Below are positions 50,722-59,678 of a DNA stretch of 64,000 nt, one piece after another. The stretch's first letter is position 1, and the number at the start of each line of letters is the position of its first letter. The DNA is from Aliarcobacter lanthieri. GTDB lineage: Bacteria; Campylobacterota; Campylobacteria; Campylobacterales; Arcobacteraceae. Where the stretch lies: NCBI RefSeq assembly GCF_013201625.1, contig NZ_CP053839.1, positions 2,046,001 through 2,110,000 on the forward strand, read 5' to 3'. Under the pieces are notes generated by a model that was not told where the DNA came from, searched no databases, and saw only the letters and a program-made list of their open reading frames with translations. Both the position numbers and the translations under genes were made by a program.

Positions 50722-52659
50722 TTAAGCTAAAGCTTCATTTATTTCTTTTTTTAAATTTGTAACAACTTCAATCAAAGCATTTCTCATTTTATGATCACTA
50801 ATATCATCAGCAACTAAAAATTTATCTAAACCTTTTTCTTTAGTTTTAAAAAACTGTGCAACTTTTTTATTTTTAGGATTATTATTATACATCAAAATAC
50901 CAGAGGAAATCAGTGTAACTACAAGTCTTGTATGTCCTAAAATAGCAGCATAATTCAAGATATTAAATCCACTATTATCAGGTAAATTCATATCAGCTCC
51001 AGCAGAAATTAACCATCTTGCTATTTGATAATTTCCTTTCCATTGTGTATGATGCAGTGCTGTTCTACCATGACTATCTTTTAAATTTAAATTTGCTTTT
51101 TTAACCATAAGCTTTTCAACAACTACTAAATCATCAGCAATAACGGCTTTATGAATTACTGTTTTACCATCTTTATATTGTACATCAAGATTTACTTTAT
51201 ATTTTAAAAAGTTCTGTAAACGTTTTACAAAATAGGCTTTTAGTGTTCTATCTTCTATTTTTAAACCTTCTTCAATCATATACATCAAAGGGGTATACCC
51301 ATCATAATCAATACAATTTACATCTATTCCATATTCAACTAAAATATCAAGAATTTCAAAACTATCGTAATCAACTAATTCAAATACAAGATTTCTACCA
51401 TTTACTTTTCTATGATTTATATCAGCACCATTTGCTAATGCTTTTTTTAATAAAATATCAAATTCACCATCATCTTTTAAATATTCATCTAAACTTGGAT
51501 TTCTTTCTTTATCACCTTTTGATATTAAAATTAAATCTATTAGGTTTTCAACTAAACTTTTTGCAAATTTATCTCTTTGATTAAGATTTCCACCTTTTGA
51601 TATAAGAAACTCTGTTATCCTGCTATTTGAATACCCTTTTAAAAACTCTTTATGTACTAAATTTCTACCATTTTCATCTAAGATATTTATACTTGCTCCA
51701 AAATTTATTAAAAATTCTGCTGTATTTAAATTTCTTTTTTCTATCTCTTTTTGAACTAATGTTCTACCAGATTTATCTAAATTATCAATTTTAAATCCAC
51801 CATTAATAATCTGTGATGCTAACGAGAAATAGTCATCTTTAGAAGAAATTAAAATATATCTTTTATCATCTAAGTCTTTATCATATTTTTGTAATGTAGT
51901 TATATAAAATATCTCATCAATTATATTTTTTTCTCTATAATCAACAATATTTAAGTCTATTTTTCTACTTATTAAATGCTTTAAAATTATTTGATTTTTT
52001 TCACCTTGTAAAATAGTATTAAAAAGTACATTTTGTCCATACTTATCAATTATATTAACATTTATTCCACTCGATATCAAAGTTAATGCAATTCTCAAAT
52101 CATCTTTTAAAACTGCTCTAAATAGTGCAGTTTGTCCATCTTTATCTACAACATTTATATCTTTTATATTTTCAATTACCCTTTTTAGAAGTTCAATATT
52201 ACCATTTGTAACTGCATCAAAAAGTACTGTTTCTCCATCATTGTCTTTTATATCAAAATCTAAATTATAATTTAAAAGTATTTGAAAAACTTTTTCATTT
52301 CCTAAAAGTACATTATCTTGTAAGATAGTTCTACCTTTAGAATTTTTTCTATTTGCATCAAAACCATTATCAAGCAAAAATTTAATCATCATAAAATCAT
52401 ATTTTTCACAAGCTTCGCTTAATACAGTTTTTCCTAAATTATCTTCCTTGTAAATATTAATCCCTAAATCTAGTAAAACTTTAATAGCATTAAATTTCTT
52501 TTTATAAACTAATTCAAAAAGGATTGTTCTTCCTTTATCATCAGTAAAATTTATATCTACACCCTTTTTTATATATTTCTTAAGTTTATTTATATCAATT
52601 TTATTTGACATTAATTCTTGAGAAAAGCTATCTTCATCAGCTTTAAAAAAACTCAGCAC
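50722..52659 (-). CDS. Large ankyrin-repeat protein
   Basis: 645 residues built almost wholly of ankyrin-type repeats of about 33 residues. Recurrent pattern: D-x-x-G-R/Q-T/N-x-L/V-x-x-A/E near each turn, for example INFTDDKGRTILFELV, VNVIDKYGQNVLFNTI-like and LNLKDSHGRTALHHTQ elements. No signal peptide or membrane segment, so probably a cytoplasmic protein-binding scaffold. Some mid repeats (residues 230-330) are degenerate. Function is unknown. It lies 57 bases after the helicase gene and 11 bases before glmU on the same strand. Confidence 0.85.
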   Translation of the reverse strand: MLSFFKADEDSFSQELMSNKIDINKLKKYIKKGVDINFTDDKGRTILFELVYKKKFNAIKVLLDLGINIYKEDNLGKTVLSEACEKYDFMMIKFLLDNGFDANRKNSKGRTILQDNVLLGNEKVFQILLNYNLDFDIKDNDGETVLFDAVTNGNIELLKRVIENIKDINVVDKDGQTALFRAVLKDDLRIALTLISSGINVNIIDKYGQNVLFNTILQGEKNQIILKHLISRKIDLNIVDYREKNIIDEIFYITTLQKYDKDLDDKRYILISSKDDYFSLASQIINGGFKIDNLDKSGRTLVQKEIEKRNLNTAEFLINFGASINILDENGRNLVHKEFLKGYSNSRITEFLISKGGNLNQRDKFAKSLVENLIDLILISKGDKERNPSLDEYLKDDGEFDILLKKALANGADINHRKVNGRNLVFELVDYDSFEILDILVEYGIDVNCIDYDGYTPLMYMIEEGLKIEDRTLKAYFVKRLQNFLKYKVNLDVQYKDGKTVIHKAVIADDLVVVEKLMVKKANLNLKDSHGRTALHHTQWKGNYQIARWLISAGADMNLPDNSGFNILNYAAILGHTRLVVTLISSGILMYNNNPKNKKVAQFFKTKEKGLDKFLVADDISDHKMRNALIEVVTNLKKEINEALA

Positions 52660-52716
52660 TAAATTTCCTTATTTTTTTCATTTACAAAATAGTCTTCTAT
52701 TCTAACTAAAAAATTA

Positions 52717-54294
52717 TTAAAATCTTTTTTTATCCCTCTTATAAGTTCTATCTCTTTTATTGAAAACTTTATCTTGTTTTTTAGCTCTTTCTTTATACTT
52801 TGGTTTATCTTCAAAATTCTTTTCATCTATTAAAACACCTTCTTTTAAAGACTGTTCTATAAAACTATTAAAATAATTTCTTAAAATATATGCTTTCTCA
52901 TGATCTGGAAAAAGTTCTGGAAATTTATATGAAAGCCAAAGATAAAGAGATATTTTTTTTACCTCATCTTCTACTAAAAGTAAATCTTTTTGAGTTATTG
53001 CTTTTTTAGGTAAAGTAATTGATGGTTTATAATGATTTACCTTTTTTTTAATAACACTTGCAATATATGAAGTATATGCTTGTAAAATAATAGTAGATTT
53101 TGCAGTAATTGGCGCTTGAGATAAAAGATATTTTTCCTCTAAACTCAAACCATCTTTGCTATCAACAATTCTTGAAGCTTCAAGCATACCTGAAAGATTT
53201 GCTGCTTCAAAAGGACCATTAAACTTCATATTTAAGGCAAAAAAGTTTAAAACTTTTCCTAGAGATTTTGTCTTTAGATGCATTGAAAGATTTTCAAGTT
53301 GGAAGTTATTTATTTTCACTTTAAATGGTGGTTTTATTGTTTTTATAGGAGCTTTAAATTCCTCTTTTATATATTCTAAAACATCTCTTCTTGTGGCACC
53401 TAAATATCCTGCTTCAAATATTCCAAATCTTCCAGCACGACCGGCTATTTGAACTATTTCATTTACACTAATTTTTCTTTTTCTTACCCCATCAAATTTT
53501 GTATCTGTAGTAAATAATATTGTTTTAATAGGAAGATTTAAGCCCATACTTATAGCATCTGTAGCTATTAGGATTTGGCTTTCTCCTTGTCTAAATCTTC
53601 TAGCTTCATCTCTACGTACTTCAGGAGATAAATTACCATAAATTACTGAAACAGAATATCTTTTTTGTAATTTTTGCTTTAATTTCAAAACATCACTTCT
53701 TGAAAATGCTATCAAAGCTGTTCCATCATCAAGTTTTTCTAAAGATGTCCATTTTTCTAAAACTTTTAGTTCATTTTTTCTTTTATGTTTTACAATTTTT
53801 AAATCTTCTCCTAGATATTGAGCTATTTTCTTTACAGCTTCAAGAGCATTTACACTTCCAGTCATAATAACTTTTTTTGCAGGAACTCCAATAATTGCAT
53901 TTACCCAAGCCCAACCTCTATCATCATCTTCAAGCATTTGAACTTCATCAATAACTGCAACATCAACTTCCAAATCAAAATCCAACATTTCAATAGTTGA
54001 ACAAACATGTGCAGCATCTTCATTTAATTGTTGTTCTTCTCCTGTTATAAGAGAAGCCTCAATATTTGATTCTTTTAAATCTTCATATCCTTCAAGTGCT
54101 AAAAGCCTAAGTGGAGCTAAGTATAACCCACTATTTGCTTCTTTTAATTTCAATAAAGCATTGTATGTCTTTCCACTATTTGTAGGGCCTACATAAAACT
54201 CTAATTTTCTATTTAAACTTCTTGCTAGTGGATAAAGTGATTTTAAATCACAATTTAATAGACTCTGTATTTGTTCTTGCCAATTTTCTTTCAT
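52717..54294 (-). CDS. Suv3-like DExH RNA helicase
   Basis: 525 residues. Walker A GPTNSGKT at 36-43, DEVQ (motif II) at about 116-119, then LIAFSRSDVLKLKQKL, the motif V region ILIATDAISMGLNLPI and motif VI QIAGRAGRFG. The specific wording around these motifs (LYLAPLRLLALE, HVCSTIEMLD, GWAWVNAIIGVPAKKVIMTGS) matches mitochondrial SUPV3L1/Suv3 rather than generic DEAD-box proteins. Those enzymes unwind RNA for degradation. The C-terminal 40 residues are very basic (KERAKKQDKVFNKRDRTYKR), a likely RNA-binding tail. A partner nuclease is not visible here. Confidence 0.85.
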   Translation of the reverse strand: MKENWQEQIQSLLNCDLKSLYPLARSLNRKLEFYVGPTNSGKTYNALLKLKEANSGLYLAPLRLLALEGYEDLKESNIEASLITGEEQQLNEDAAHVCSTIEMLDFDLEVDVAVIDEVQMLEDDDRGWAWVNAIIGVPAKKVIMTGSVNALEAVKKIAQYLGEDLKIVKHKRKNELKVLEKWTSLEKLDDGTALIAFSRSDVLKLKQKLQKRYSVSVIYGNLSPEVRRDEARRFRQGESQILIATDAISMGLNLPIKTILFTTDTKFDGVRKRKISVNEIVQIAGRAGRFGIFEAGYLGATRRDVLEYIKEEFKAPIKTIKPPFKVKINNFQLENLSMHLKTKSLGKVLNFFALNMKFNGPFEAANLSGMLEASRIVDSKDGLSLEEKYLLSQAPITAKSTIILQAYTSYIASVIKKKVNHYKPSITLPKKAITQKDLLLVEDEVKKISLYLWLSYKFPELFPDHEKAYILRNYFNSFIEQSLKEGVLIDEKNFEDKPKYKERAKKQDKVFNKRDRTYKRDKKRF

Positions 54295-54381
54295 AATTCT
54301 TCTTTTTTAAAATTCATAAATTATATCTACTTTTACCAATATTTCCATATAATACTTATTTTAATAAAGGATTTAATTTTA

Positions 54382-55512
54382 ATGAACTGTAAATATTTTG
54401 GGACTTGTGCTTCCTGTACACTATATGACAAAACTTACGATGAACAACTAAATTATAAAATTCAAAGAGAAAAAAAACGATTTGAAAACTTTACAAATAT
54501 TGAGTTTGATATCATTAAAAGTAGTGAAAAAAACTTTAGAAATCGTGCTGAATTTAGAGTTTGGTGGGAAAAAGATGAAAATAGTCAAAAAGATATTTTA
54601 TCTTTTGCTATGAATGATTTTAATAAAGATATTTTAAAGATAGATTCCTGTTCTATTGTAAGTTCTGATATATCAAACCTTATGCCAAAACTTTTAATAG
54701 AGCTTGAAAAAGATATGTTATTGTCTTTTAGACTTTTTGCTATTGAATTTTTAAATAGTTCTACTCATGACATGCTTGTAACTTTGATTTATCATAAAAA
54801 ACTTGAAAGTGATTGGTGTGAATTATCAAAAAAAATAGAAAATAAACTAAATATAAAAATAATTGGTAGAAGTAGAAAACAAAAAATTGTTTTAAGTGAT
54901 GATTTTATAAATGAAACTTTAACCATAGAAAATCAAGAGTTTAAATTTGCATATGAAGAAAATGGATTCACTCAACCAAATACGAATGTAAATATACAAA
55001 TGATTGAATGGGTTTTAAAAAATACACAAAGTTCAACTAAAGATTTATGTGAACTTTATTGCGGGGGTGGAAATTTTACAATTCCACTATCAAAAAAATT
55101 CAACAAAGTTTTAGCGACAGAAATATCAAAAACATCTATCAAATCAGCTTTAAGAAATTGTAAGTTAAATAATATAGAAAATATTGAGTTTATTAGAATG
55201 AGTGCAGAAGAATTTGTAGAAGCACTAGCAGAAAAAAGACCATTTAATAGATTAAAAAATATTAATTTAAAAGCATATGACTTTAATACTATATTTATGG
55301 ATCCACCAAGAAGTGGATTAGATGATACTACTAGAAATCTAGCAAAAGAATTTGAAAATATAATATATATTTCATGTAATCCAGAAACTTTACATAGAGA
55401 TTTACAAGAATTAGTAAAAACTCATAAAATAGTAAAATTTGCATTGTTTGATCAATTTGCATTCACTGAACATATTGAAAGTGGTGTAATTTTAAAAAAA
55501 ATTGAAAACTAA
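54382..55512 (+). CDS. trmA: tRNA (uracil-5-)-methyltransferase TrmA
   Basis: 376 residues from the ATG at 54382, which has AAAGG 11 bases upstream; the frame is open further upstream (to 54271) but that stretch is hydrophobic, overlaps the divergent helicase start and is not family-like. Conserved parts are ELYCGGGNFTIPL (SAM binding), LATEISKTSIKSA, FMDPPRSGLDD and the catalytic Cys in ISCNPETL, followed by FALFDQFAFTEHIESG, which matches TrmA rather than RlmC/RlmD. It makes ribothymidine 54 in tRNA. Three N-terminal cysteines (C3, C9, C12) resemble an iron-sulfur site, which classical TrmA lacks. Confidence 0.88.
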   Translation: MNCKYFGTCASCTLYDKTYDEQLNYKIQREKKRFENFTNIEFDIIKSSEKNFRNRAEFRVWWEKDENSQKDILSFAMNDFNKDILKIDSCSIVSSDISNLMPKLLIELEKDMLLSFRLFAIEFLNSSTHDMLVTLIYHKKLESDWCELSKKIENKLNIKIIGRSRKQKIVLSDDFINETLTIENQEFKFAYEENGFTQPNTNVNIQMIEWVLKNTQSSTKDLCELYCGGGNFTIPLSKKFNKVLATEISKTSIKSALRNCKLNNIENIEFIRMSAEEFVEALAEKRPFNRLKNINLKAYDFNTIFMDPPRSGLDDTTRNLAKEFENIIYISCNPETLHRDLQELVKTHKIVKFALFDQFAFTEHIESGVILKKIEN

Positions 55513-55544
55513 TTTATTTTTTAATCTAAATTTAAGAAAAGTTA

Positions 55545-55550
55545 TATAAT
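55545..55550 (+). promoter_or_regulatory. Possible -10 box of the first flagellin gene
   Basis: TATAAT lies 160 bases before the flagellin ATG, behind an AT-rich stretch with periodic T-runs as seen in Campylobacterota sigma-70 promoters, and with no clear -35. A start about 7 bases on would give a leader of about 150 nt. No convincing sigma-28 (GCCGATAA-type) or sigma-54 (GG-N10-GC) promoter was found. Confidence 0.4.
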
Positions 55551-55569
55551 AATTCAATTATAAATTTAG

Positions 55570-55680
55570 GGTTGGATGCAATCCGAAGAGTCAAAAGGTT
55601 TTTTTGATACTCTATGCTTGAATCTTTTTCAAAGAGACAAGAAGGTTTTAGGCTGTGAAATCTTTATAAAAGATTTAGCA
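55570..55680 (+). ncRNA. Structured 5' leader of the first flagellin mRNA
   Basis: Consecutive stem-loops can be drawn: TTGGAT/ATCCGA (55572-55577 with 55581-55586), GAGT-CAAAA/TTTTG-AT-ACTC (55588-55612, two-base bulge), a weaker TTGAA/TTCAA (55618-55632), and GCT-AAATCTT/AAGATTT-AGC (55652-55679, three-base bulge). Two similar half-sites, GAGTCAAAAGGTTTT and GAGACAAGAAGGTTTT, recur at 55588 and 55634. No known riboswitch class was recognised. The second flagellin gene lacks this leader. A post-transcriptional control element, for example a CsrA target, is an inference. Confidence 0.45.
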
Positions 55681-55709
55681 AACTATTTAACAATATAAAA
55701 GGAAATAAA

Positions 55710-56561
55710 ATGAGAATTAATACAAACGTTTCATCTTTAACAGCTCAAGAAGCAGCAACAAACACAAATAACAGTATAAAAAATTCACTAGAAAAACTTT
55801 CTACTGGTTTAAAAATCAATAAAGCTTCAGATGATGCTTCTGGTCTTGCTATTGCAGATAAACTTAGAACTCAAGTTACATCTATAAATCAAGGTATTGC
55901 AAATGGTAACTCTGCTGTAACTTTACTACAAATTGCTGATAAATCTATGGATGAGCAATCTAAAATTCTAGATACAGTTAAATCTAAACTTATCCAAGCA
56001 AATACTGCTACTACTTCAACAGCAGGTAGAGGAGCTATTTCTAAAGATATTAGTAAACTTTTACAACAACTTGATAATATTGCAAAACAAGTAAACTACA
56101 ATGGTTTACAACTTTTACAAGCAGATAGAACTTCTGGTGCTAGTGCAAGTGTTGCTCATAGCTTCCAAGTTGGGGAAAAATCTGATGATACAATATCTAT
56201 GAAAGCTATTCAAGCAAATACTGCTGGATTAGGGTTAACTGCTCTTAGAAACTTAGACTCAACTGGAACTATCAGTGCAGCTACTGCTGGTACATCACAA
56301 GCAACAGTTGATGCTGCTATTACTACATTAAATGCATATAGAGGAGACGTAGGTTCTACTCAAAATCAAGTTGAGTCTGCTGTAAGAAACCTTATGACTC
56401 AGTCAACAAATATTAAAGCTGCTGAAGCTATCATCAGAGATGTTGATTATGCTCAAGAATCTGCAAACTTTAATAAATTGAATATCATTTCTCAAGCTGG
56501 TTCATATGCTATCAGCCAAGCAAATGCTACTCAACAAAATGTATTAAGACTTTTACAATAA
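55710..56561 (+). CDS. flaA: Flagellin (first copy)
   Basis: 283 residues, consisting only of the conserved N-terminal (RINTNVSSLTAQEAATNTNN, LSTGLKINKASDDASGLAIA) and C-terminal (ESANFNKLNIISQAGSYAIS, QNVLRLLQ) D0/D1 parts plus a short middle. The hypervariable D2/D3 domains of larger flagellins are absent, as in known Arcobacter flagellins. It is the filament subunit, exported by the flagellar type III system. AAGGA lies before the ATG. A long structured leader precedes it and a strong terminator follows. It differs from the second copy at only a small number of residues, mostly in positions 145-200. Confidence 0.96.
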   Translation: MRINTNVSSLTAQEAATNTNNSIKNSLEKLSTGLKINKASDDASGLAIADKLRTQVTSINQGIANGNSAVTLLQIADKSMDEQSKILDTVKSKLIQANTATTSTAGRGAISKDISKLLQQLDNIAKQVNYNGLQLLQADRTSGASASVAHSFQVGEKSDDTISMKAIQANTAGLGLTALRNLDSTGTISAATAGTSQATVDAAITTLNAYRGDVGSTQNQVESAVRNLMTQSTNIKAAEAIIRDVDYAQESANFNKLNIISQAGSYAISQANATQQNVLRLLQ

Positions 56562-56595
56562 TTTAAGTCTTAATTTAGCATTCTCTTTTATTAAA

Positions 56596-56620
56596 AAGAA
56601 GAGGAATTTTTCCTCTTCTT
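56596..56620 (+). terminator. Intrinsic terminator between the flagellin genes
   Basis: An 11-bp stem AAGAAGAGGAA (56596-56606), three-T loop, complement at 56610-56620, then TATTTATTCT. It lies 35 bases after the first flagellin stop and separates its transcript from the second flagellin. Confidence 0.88.
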
Positions 56621-56735
56621 TATTTATTCTATAAAAATTTATTCAATTTAAACTAATTTTATGAATTACTTTGTAATAATAGCCTAAATAATTTATATGT
56701 ACTTATGTTACATAAATTAAAAACAAGGACTATTT

Positions 56736-57587
56736 ATGAGAATAAATACAAATGTATCTTCACTTACAGCTCAAGAAGCGGCAACGAATACAAATAATAG
56801 TATAAAAAATTCACTAGAAAAACTAAGTACAGGATTAAAAATCAATAAAGCTAGCGATGATGCTTCTGGTCTTGCTATTGCAGATAAACTTAGAACTCAA
56901 GTTACATCTATAAATCAAGGTGTTGCTAACGGTAATTCTGCTGTAACTTTACTACAAATTGCTGATAAATCTATGGATGAACAATCTAAAATTCTAGATA
57001 CAGTTAAATCTAAACTTATCCAAGCAAATACTGCTACTACTTCAACAGCAGGTAGAGCATCTATTTCTAAAGATATTAGTAAATTATTAGAGCAACTTGA
57101 TAATATTGCAAAACAAGTAAACTACAATGGTTTACAACTTTTACAAGCAGATAGAACTTCTGGAGCTGCAGCTACTGCTGGACATAGTTTCCAAGTTGGA
57201 GAAAAATCTGATGATATGATATCTATGAAATCTATCAGAGCAAATACAACTGGATTAGGCTTAACTGCTCTTAGAAATCTAGATCAAACTGGAACTATAT
57301 CTGTAGCTACTGCTGGAAGTTCACAAGAAACTGTTGATGCTGCTATTACTACATTAAATACATATAGAGGAGATGTAGGTTCAACTCAAAATCAAATAGA
57401 AAGTGCAGTAAGAAATCTACTTACTCAATCTACAAATATTAAAGCTGCTGAAGCTATCATCAGAGATGTTGATTATGCTCAAGAATCTGCAAACTTTAAT
57501 AAATTGAACATTATTTCTCAAGCTGGTTCATTTGCAATCAGCCAAGCTAATTCTGTTTCTCAAAATGTTCTTAGACTACTTCAATAG
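56736..57587 (+). CDS. flaB: Flagellin (second copy)
   Basis: 283 residues, about 90 percent or more identical to the first copy and equal in length. The same D0/D1 motifs are present; differences cluster around residues 145-205 (for example SGAAATAGHSFQ against SGASASVAHSFQ). AAGGA precedes the ATG. The 5' region is a plain AT-rich stretch of about 110 bases after the terminator without the structured leader of the first copy, so the two genes are probably regulated differently. Long identical DNA blocks between the copies suggest gene conversion. Confidence 0.95.
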   Translation: MRINTNVSSLTAQEAATNTNNSIKNSLEKLSTGLKINKASDDASGLAIADKLRTQVTSINQGVANGNSAVTLLQIADKSMDEQSKILDTVKSKLIQANTATTSTAGRASISKDISKLLEQLDNIAKQVNYNGLQLLQADRTSGAAATAGHSFQVGEKSDDMISMKSIRANTTGLGLTALRNLDQTGTISVATAGSSQETVDAAITTLNTYRGDVGSTQNQIESAVRNLLTQSTNIKAAEAIIRDVDYAQESANFNKLNIISQAGSFAISQANSVSQNVLRLLQ

Positions 57588-57622
57588 TCTAAGAAATATT
57601 ATATACCTACTTATTAAAATAG

Positions 57623-59638
57623 TTATATAATTTTATTTATACAAAAGATATAATCGTTTATTAAATTCTCAACTTGTGTAGTGAAAATATCCTTTATTTT
57701 CTCTACCTTTTTATACTCTTGGTTTAATCTTGAATCATTAAAATGATAATTTAAATATGGAATAACCATCTCATAATAATTATGTAAAACTTTATATAAA
57801 ATTAAAATATCATTATCTTTAATATTTTGCAAGAAATCTAATATTATAGAGTTCAAATCTATATAATTTTTAAAATCATATTCCTTGATAGCATTTAATT
57901 GTTCTTTTAAATTTTGTTGTAAAAAATTTATCTCATCTATAAAAGATTTTTTTCGACTTTCAGCTAAACTATCTTTTGAAAACTTTTTTAAATTATTTTG
58001 TAAATCAAAATATTTTATATCTATAGTTTTAAAACTTTTTATATCTACTTCTTCTAAATTTAAAGGTATTGTACCTTCAAAATATGCGCCATGCTTCGAT
58101 AAATTATATATTGTTGTTGATTCATTTTTCAAGATAAGTTTTTGTTCTATATCTTTTATAGAACTATAAAAAAGTTCTATTGTTTTTACCTCTTTTTCAA
58201 AATTTCCTTTTACTGTAACTAAACTTTTTCTACTAAAAGATTTCTCTTTATTATTAATATCAACTTTTGATACTCCAGATCCAGCACTATTTGAGTGCGT
58301 ATCTCCAGTTTTTTGATTTAAAGCTAAATCTAATCCAATTAAATAAATATTTTTTATATTTAATTGCAGTAAAATATCTAAAGTTACTTCACCTATACTG
58401 TGTCCATCAAAAGCATAATTATTTTTAAAAAATGATTCATAAATTTCAAATATGAAAAGATTCTTTTTATTTAGTTTTTTTAATATTTTTTCATTTGTGA
58501 TAGCTGATGCAAAAAAAATTGTATGTTTAGAAGATTTTTCTAAAATTTCATTTGAAAATTGAACTCTTTCTAACCATTTTTGTTCATCCAAAGTTGTAAC
58601 TAAATCTACTCTTATACCTTTATTTAAAAGTTTATTATAAACAGAACCAATAGTAACTATAAAGAATTTATCCTGATTATTATAAATCCAATCTATATTT
58701 TCATCCAAAGAAGGACCTGCTGCTAAATATAAAACTGGAGTATCTTTTAAAATCTTTAATTCTTCTTTTAATCTATCAAAAAGTAAAAAATCATAACTCT
58801 CTTTTATACAATTTGTTGTTTTATTTACATAGACATATAATCTTCTTAAGAAATCATATTTTGTAGCTTTCATTGTATTTAATAAAGATACCAAAGTATA
58901 GTAATACTTGTCTACATTCGTATTTATATCTATAAATTTTATTAGATAGTTATCAAATCTTCCTATATTTAAAAATAGTGATATTTTTTTCTCAACATCG
59001 AATGTATCATCCATAATTGAAAAGATTACTCCACTATTTTTTGCTAAAATTGTATAATCTACTGTAAAAAGTGAAAGTCTAAAGATCTCAAGATTTGATT
59101 CGAATACCATATATAAAGAAGCATCTATTTTTTGTGCAATTGCTGGAATATGTCGCCCTAAAAAAGTACCAAAAAATATAAATTTTTCTATCTTTTTATA
59201 TTTTTTTGTTTTATTATCCAAAAAATCATTTAAAGTAATTGAATACTCATGCAAATAGCTTTGAAGTAAAGAGCCGAATTCACCTTTAAATTCAAAATTT
59301 ATATCTATTGTAGGAGAATTTTTATACTCAAAAAAACCTTCTATACTTGAAAAAGACTTAGTATTTTCAAAATCTATCTTTTCTAGCAAGTCACTATTTA
59401 TTTTTCTAGGATTCTTTCCATAGATATACTGGTTTGTTTGAGTATCTAAAATATCAAAATCACCATTTTCCATAATAAATTCTAAAGCATATCTCTCTAC
59501 ATAAGTACCTTCTTCTATCATTTTTGATAGATTCTCAATTCTATGATAGAGTTCATTATCATATTCACTCAAAAACGCTAAATTTGCTAAAAATGTAGTT
59601 GTAAGTGCATTTTGTAGTTGAATTTGTGCTTCTGTCAT
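57623..59638 (-). CDS. Flagellin-modifying glycosyltransferase, Maf/DUF115 family (copy 1)
   Basis: 671 residues. The central MAF domain has LAAGPSLDEN at 306-314 and IYLIGLDLALNQKTGDTHS further on; the N-terminal part has FFGTFLGRHIPAIAQK and FESNLEIFRLSLF, shared with the second copy downstream. Motility accessory factors transfer nonulosonic acids (pseudaminic or legionaminic) onto flagellin in the cytoplasm before export. It is convergent with the second flagellin gene (35-base gap) and divergent from the second copy. Which sugar it transfers cannot be read from sequence. Confidence 0.88.
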   Translation of the reverse strand: MTEAQIQLQNALTTTFLANLAFLSEYDNELYHRIENLSKMIEEGTYVERYALEFIMENGDFDILDTQTNQYIYGKNPRKINSDLLEKIDFENTKSFSSIEGFFEYKNSPTIDINFEFKGEFGSLLQSYLHEYSITLNDFLDNKTKKYKKIEKFIFFGTFLGRHIPAIAQKIDASLYMVFESNLEIFRLSLFTVDYTILAKNSGVIFSIMDDTFDVEKKISLFLNIGRFDNYLIKFIDINTNVDKYYYTLVSLLNTMKATKYDFLRRLYVYVNKTTNCIKESYDFLLFDRLKEELKILKDTPVLYLAAGPSLDENIDWIYNNQDKFFIVTIGSVYNKLLNKGIRVDLVTTLDEQKWLERVQFSNEILEKSSKHTIFFASAITNEKILKKLNKKNLFIFEIYESFFKNNYAFDGHSIGEVTLDILLQLNIKNIYLIGLDLALNQKTGDTHSNSAGSGVSKVDINNKEKSFSRKSLVTVKGNFEKEVKTIELFYSSIKDIEQKLILKNESTTIYNLSKHGAYFEGTIPLNLEEVDIKSFKTIDIKYFDLQNNLKKFSKDSLAESRKKSFIDEINFLQQNLKEQLNAIKEYDFKNYIDLNSIILDFLQNIKDNDILILYKVLHNYYEMVIPYLNYHFNDSRLNQEYKKVEKIKDIFTTQVENLINDYIFCINKII

Positions 59639-59678
59639 AAATAACCTTTTTATAATATTGCTTTTATTATACTACTAA

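Noticed and set aside
54271-54381. N-terminal extension of TrmA to a start at 54271
   Set aside because: The extra 37 residues are hydrophobic, not family-like, and overlap the start of the divergent helicase gene; the ATG at 54382 has a ribosome-binding site.
55561-55595. Sigma-28 promoter (TAAATTTA ... ATCCGAAG) before the first flagellin
   Set aside because: The -10-like part matches only 5 of 8 positions and lies inside a stem-loop; sigma-28 and sigma-54 are reported missing from the Arcobacter butzleri genome, as I recall.
55570-55680. Leader as a c-di-GMP, TPP or other known riboswitch
   Set aside because: None of the conserved core motifs of those classes could be found by eye.
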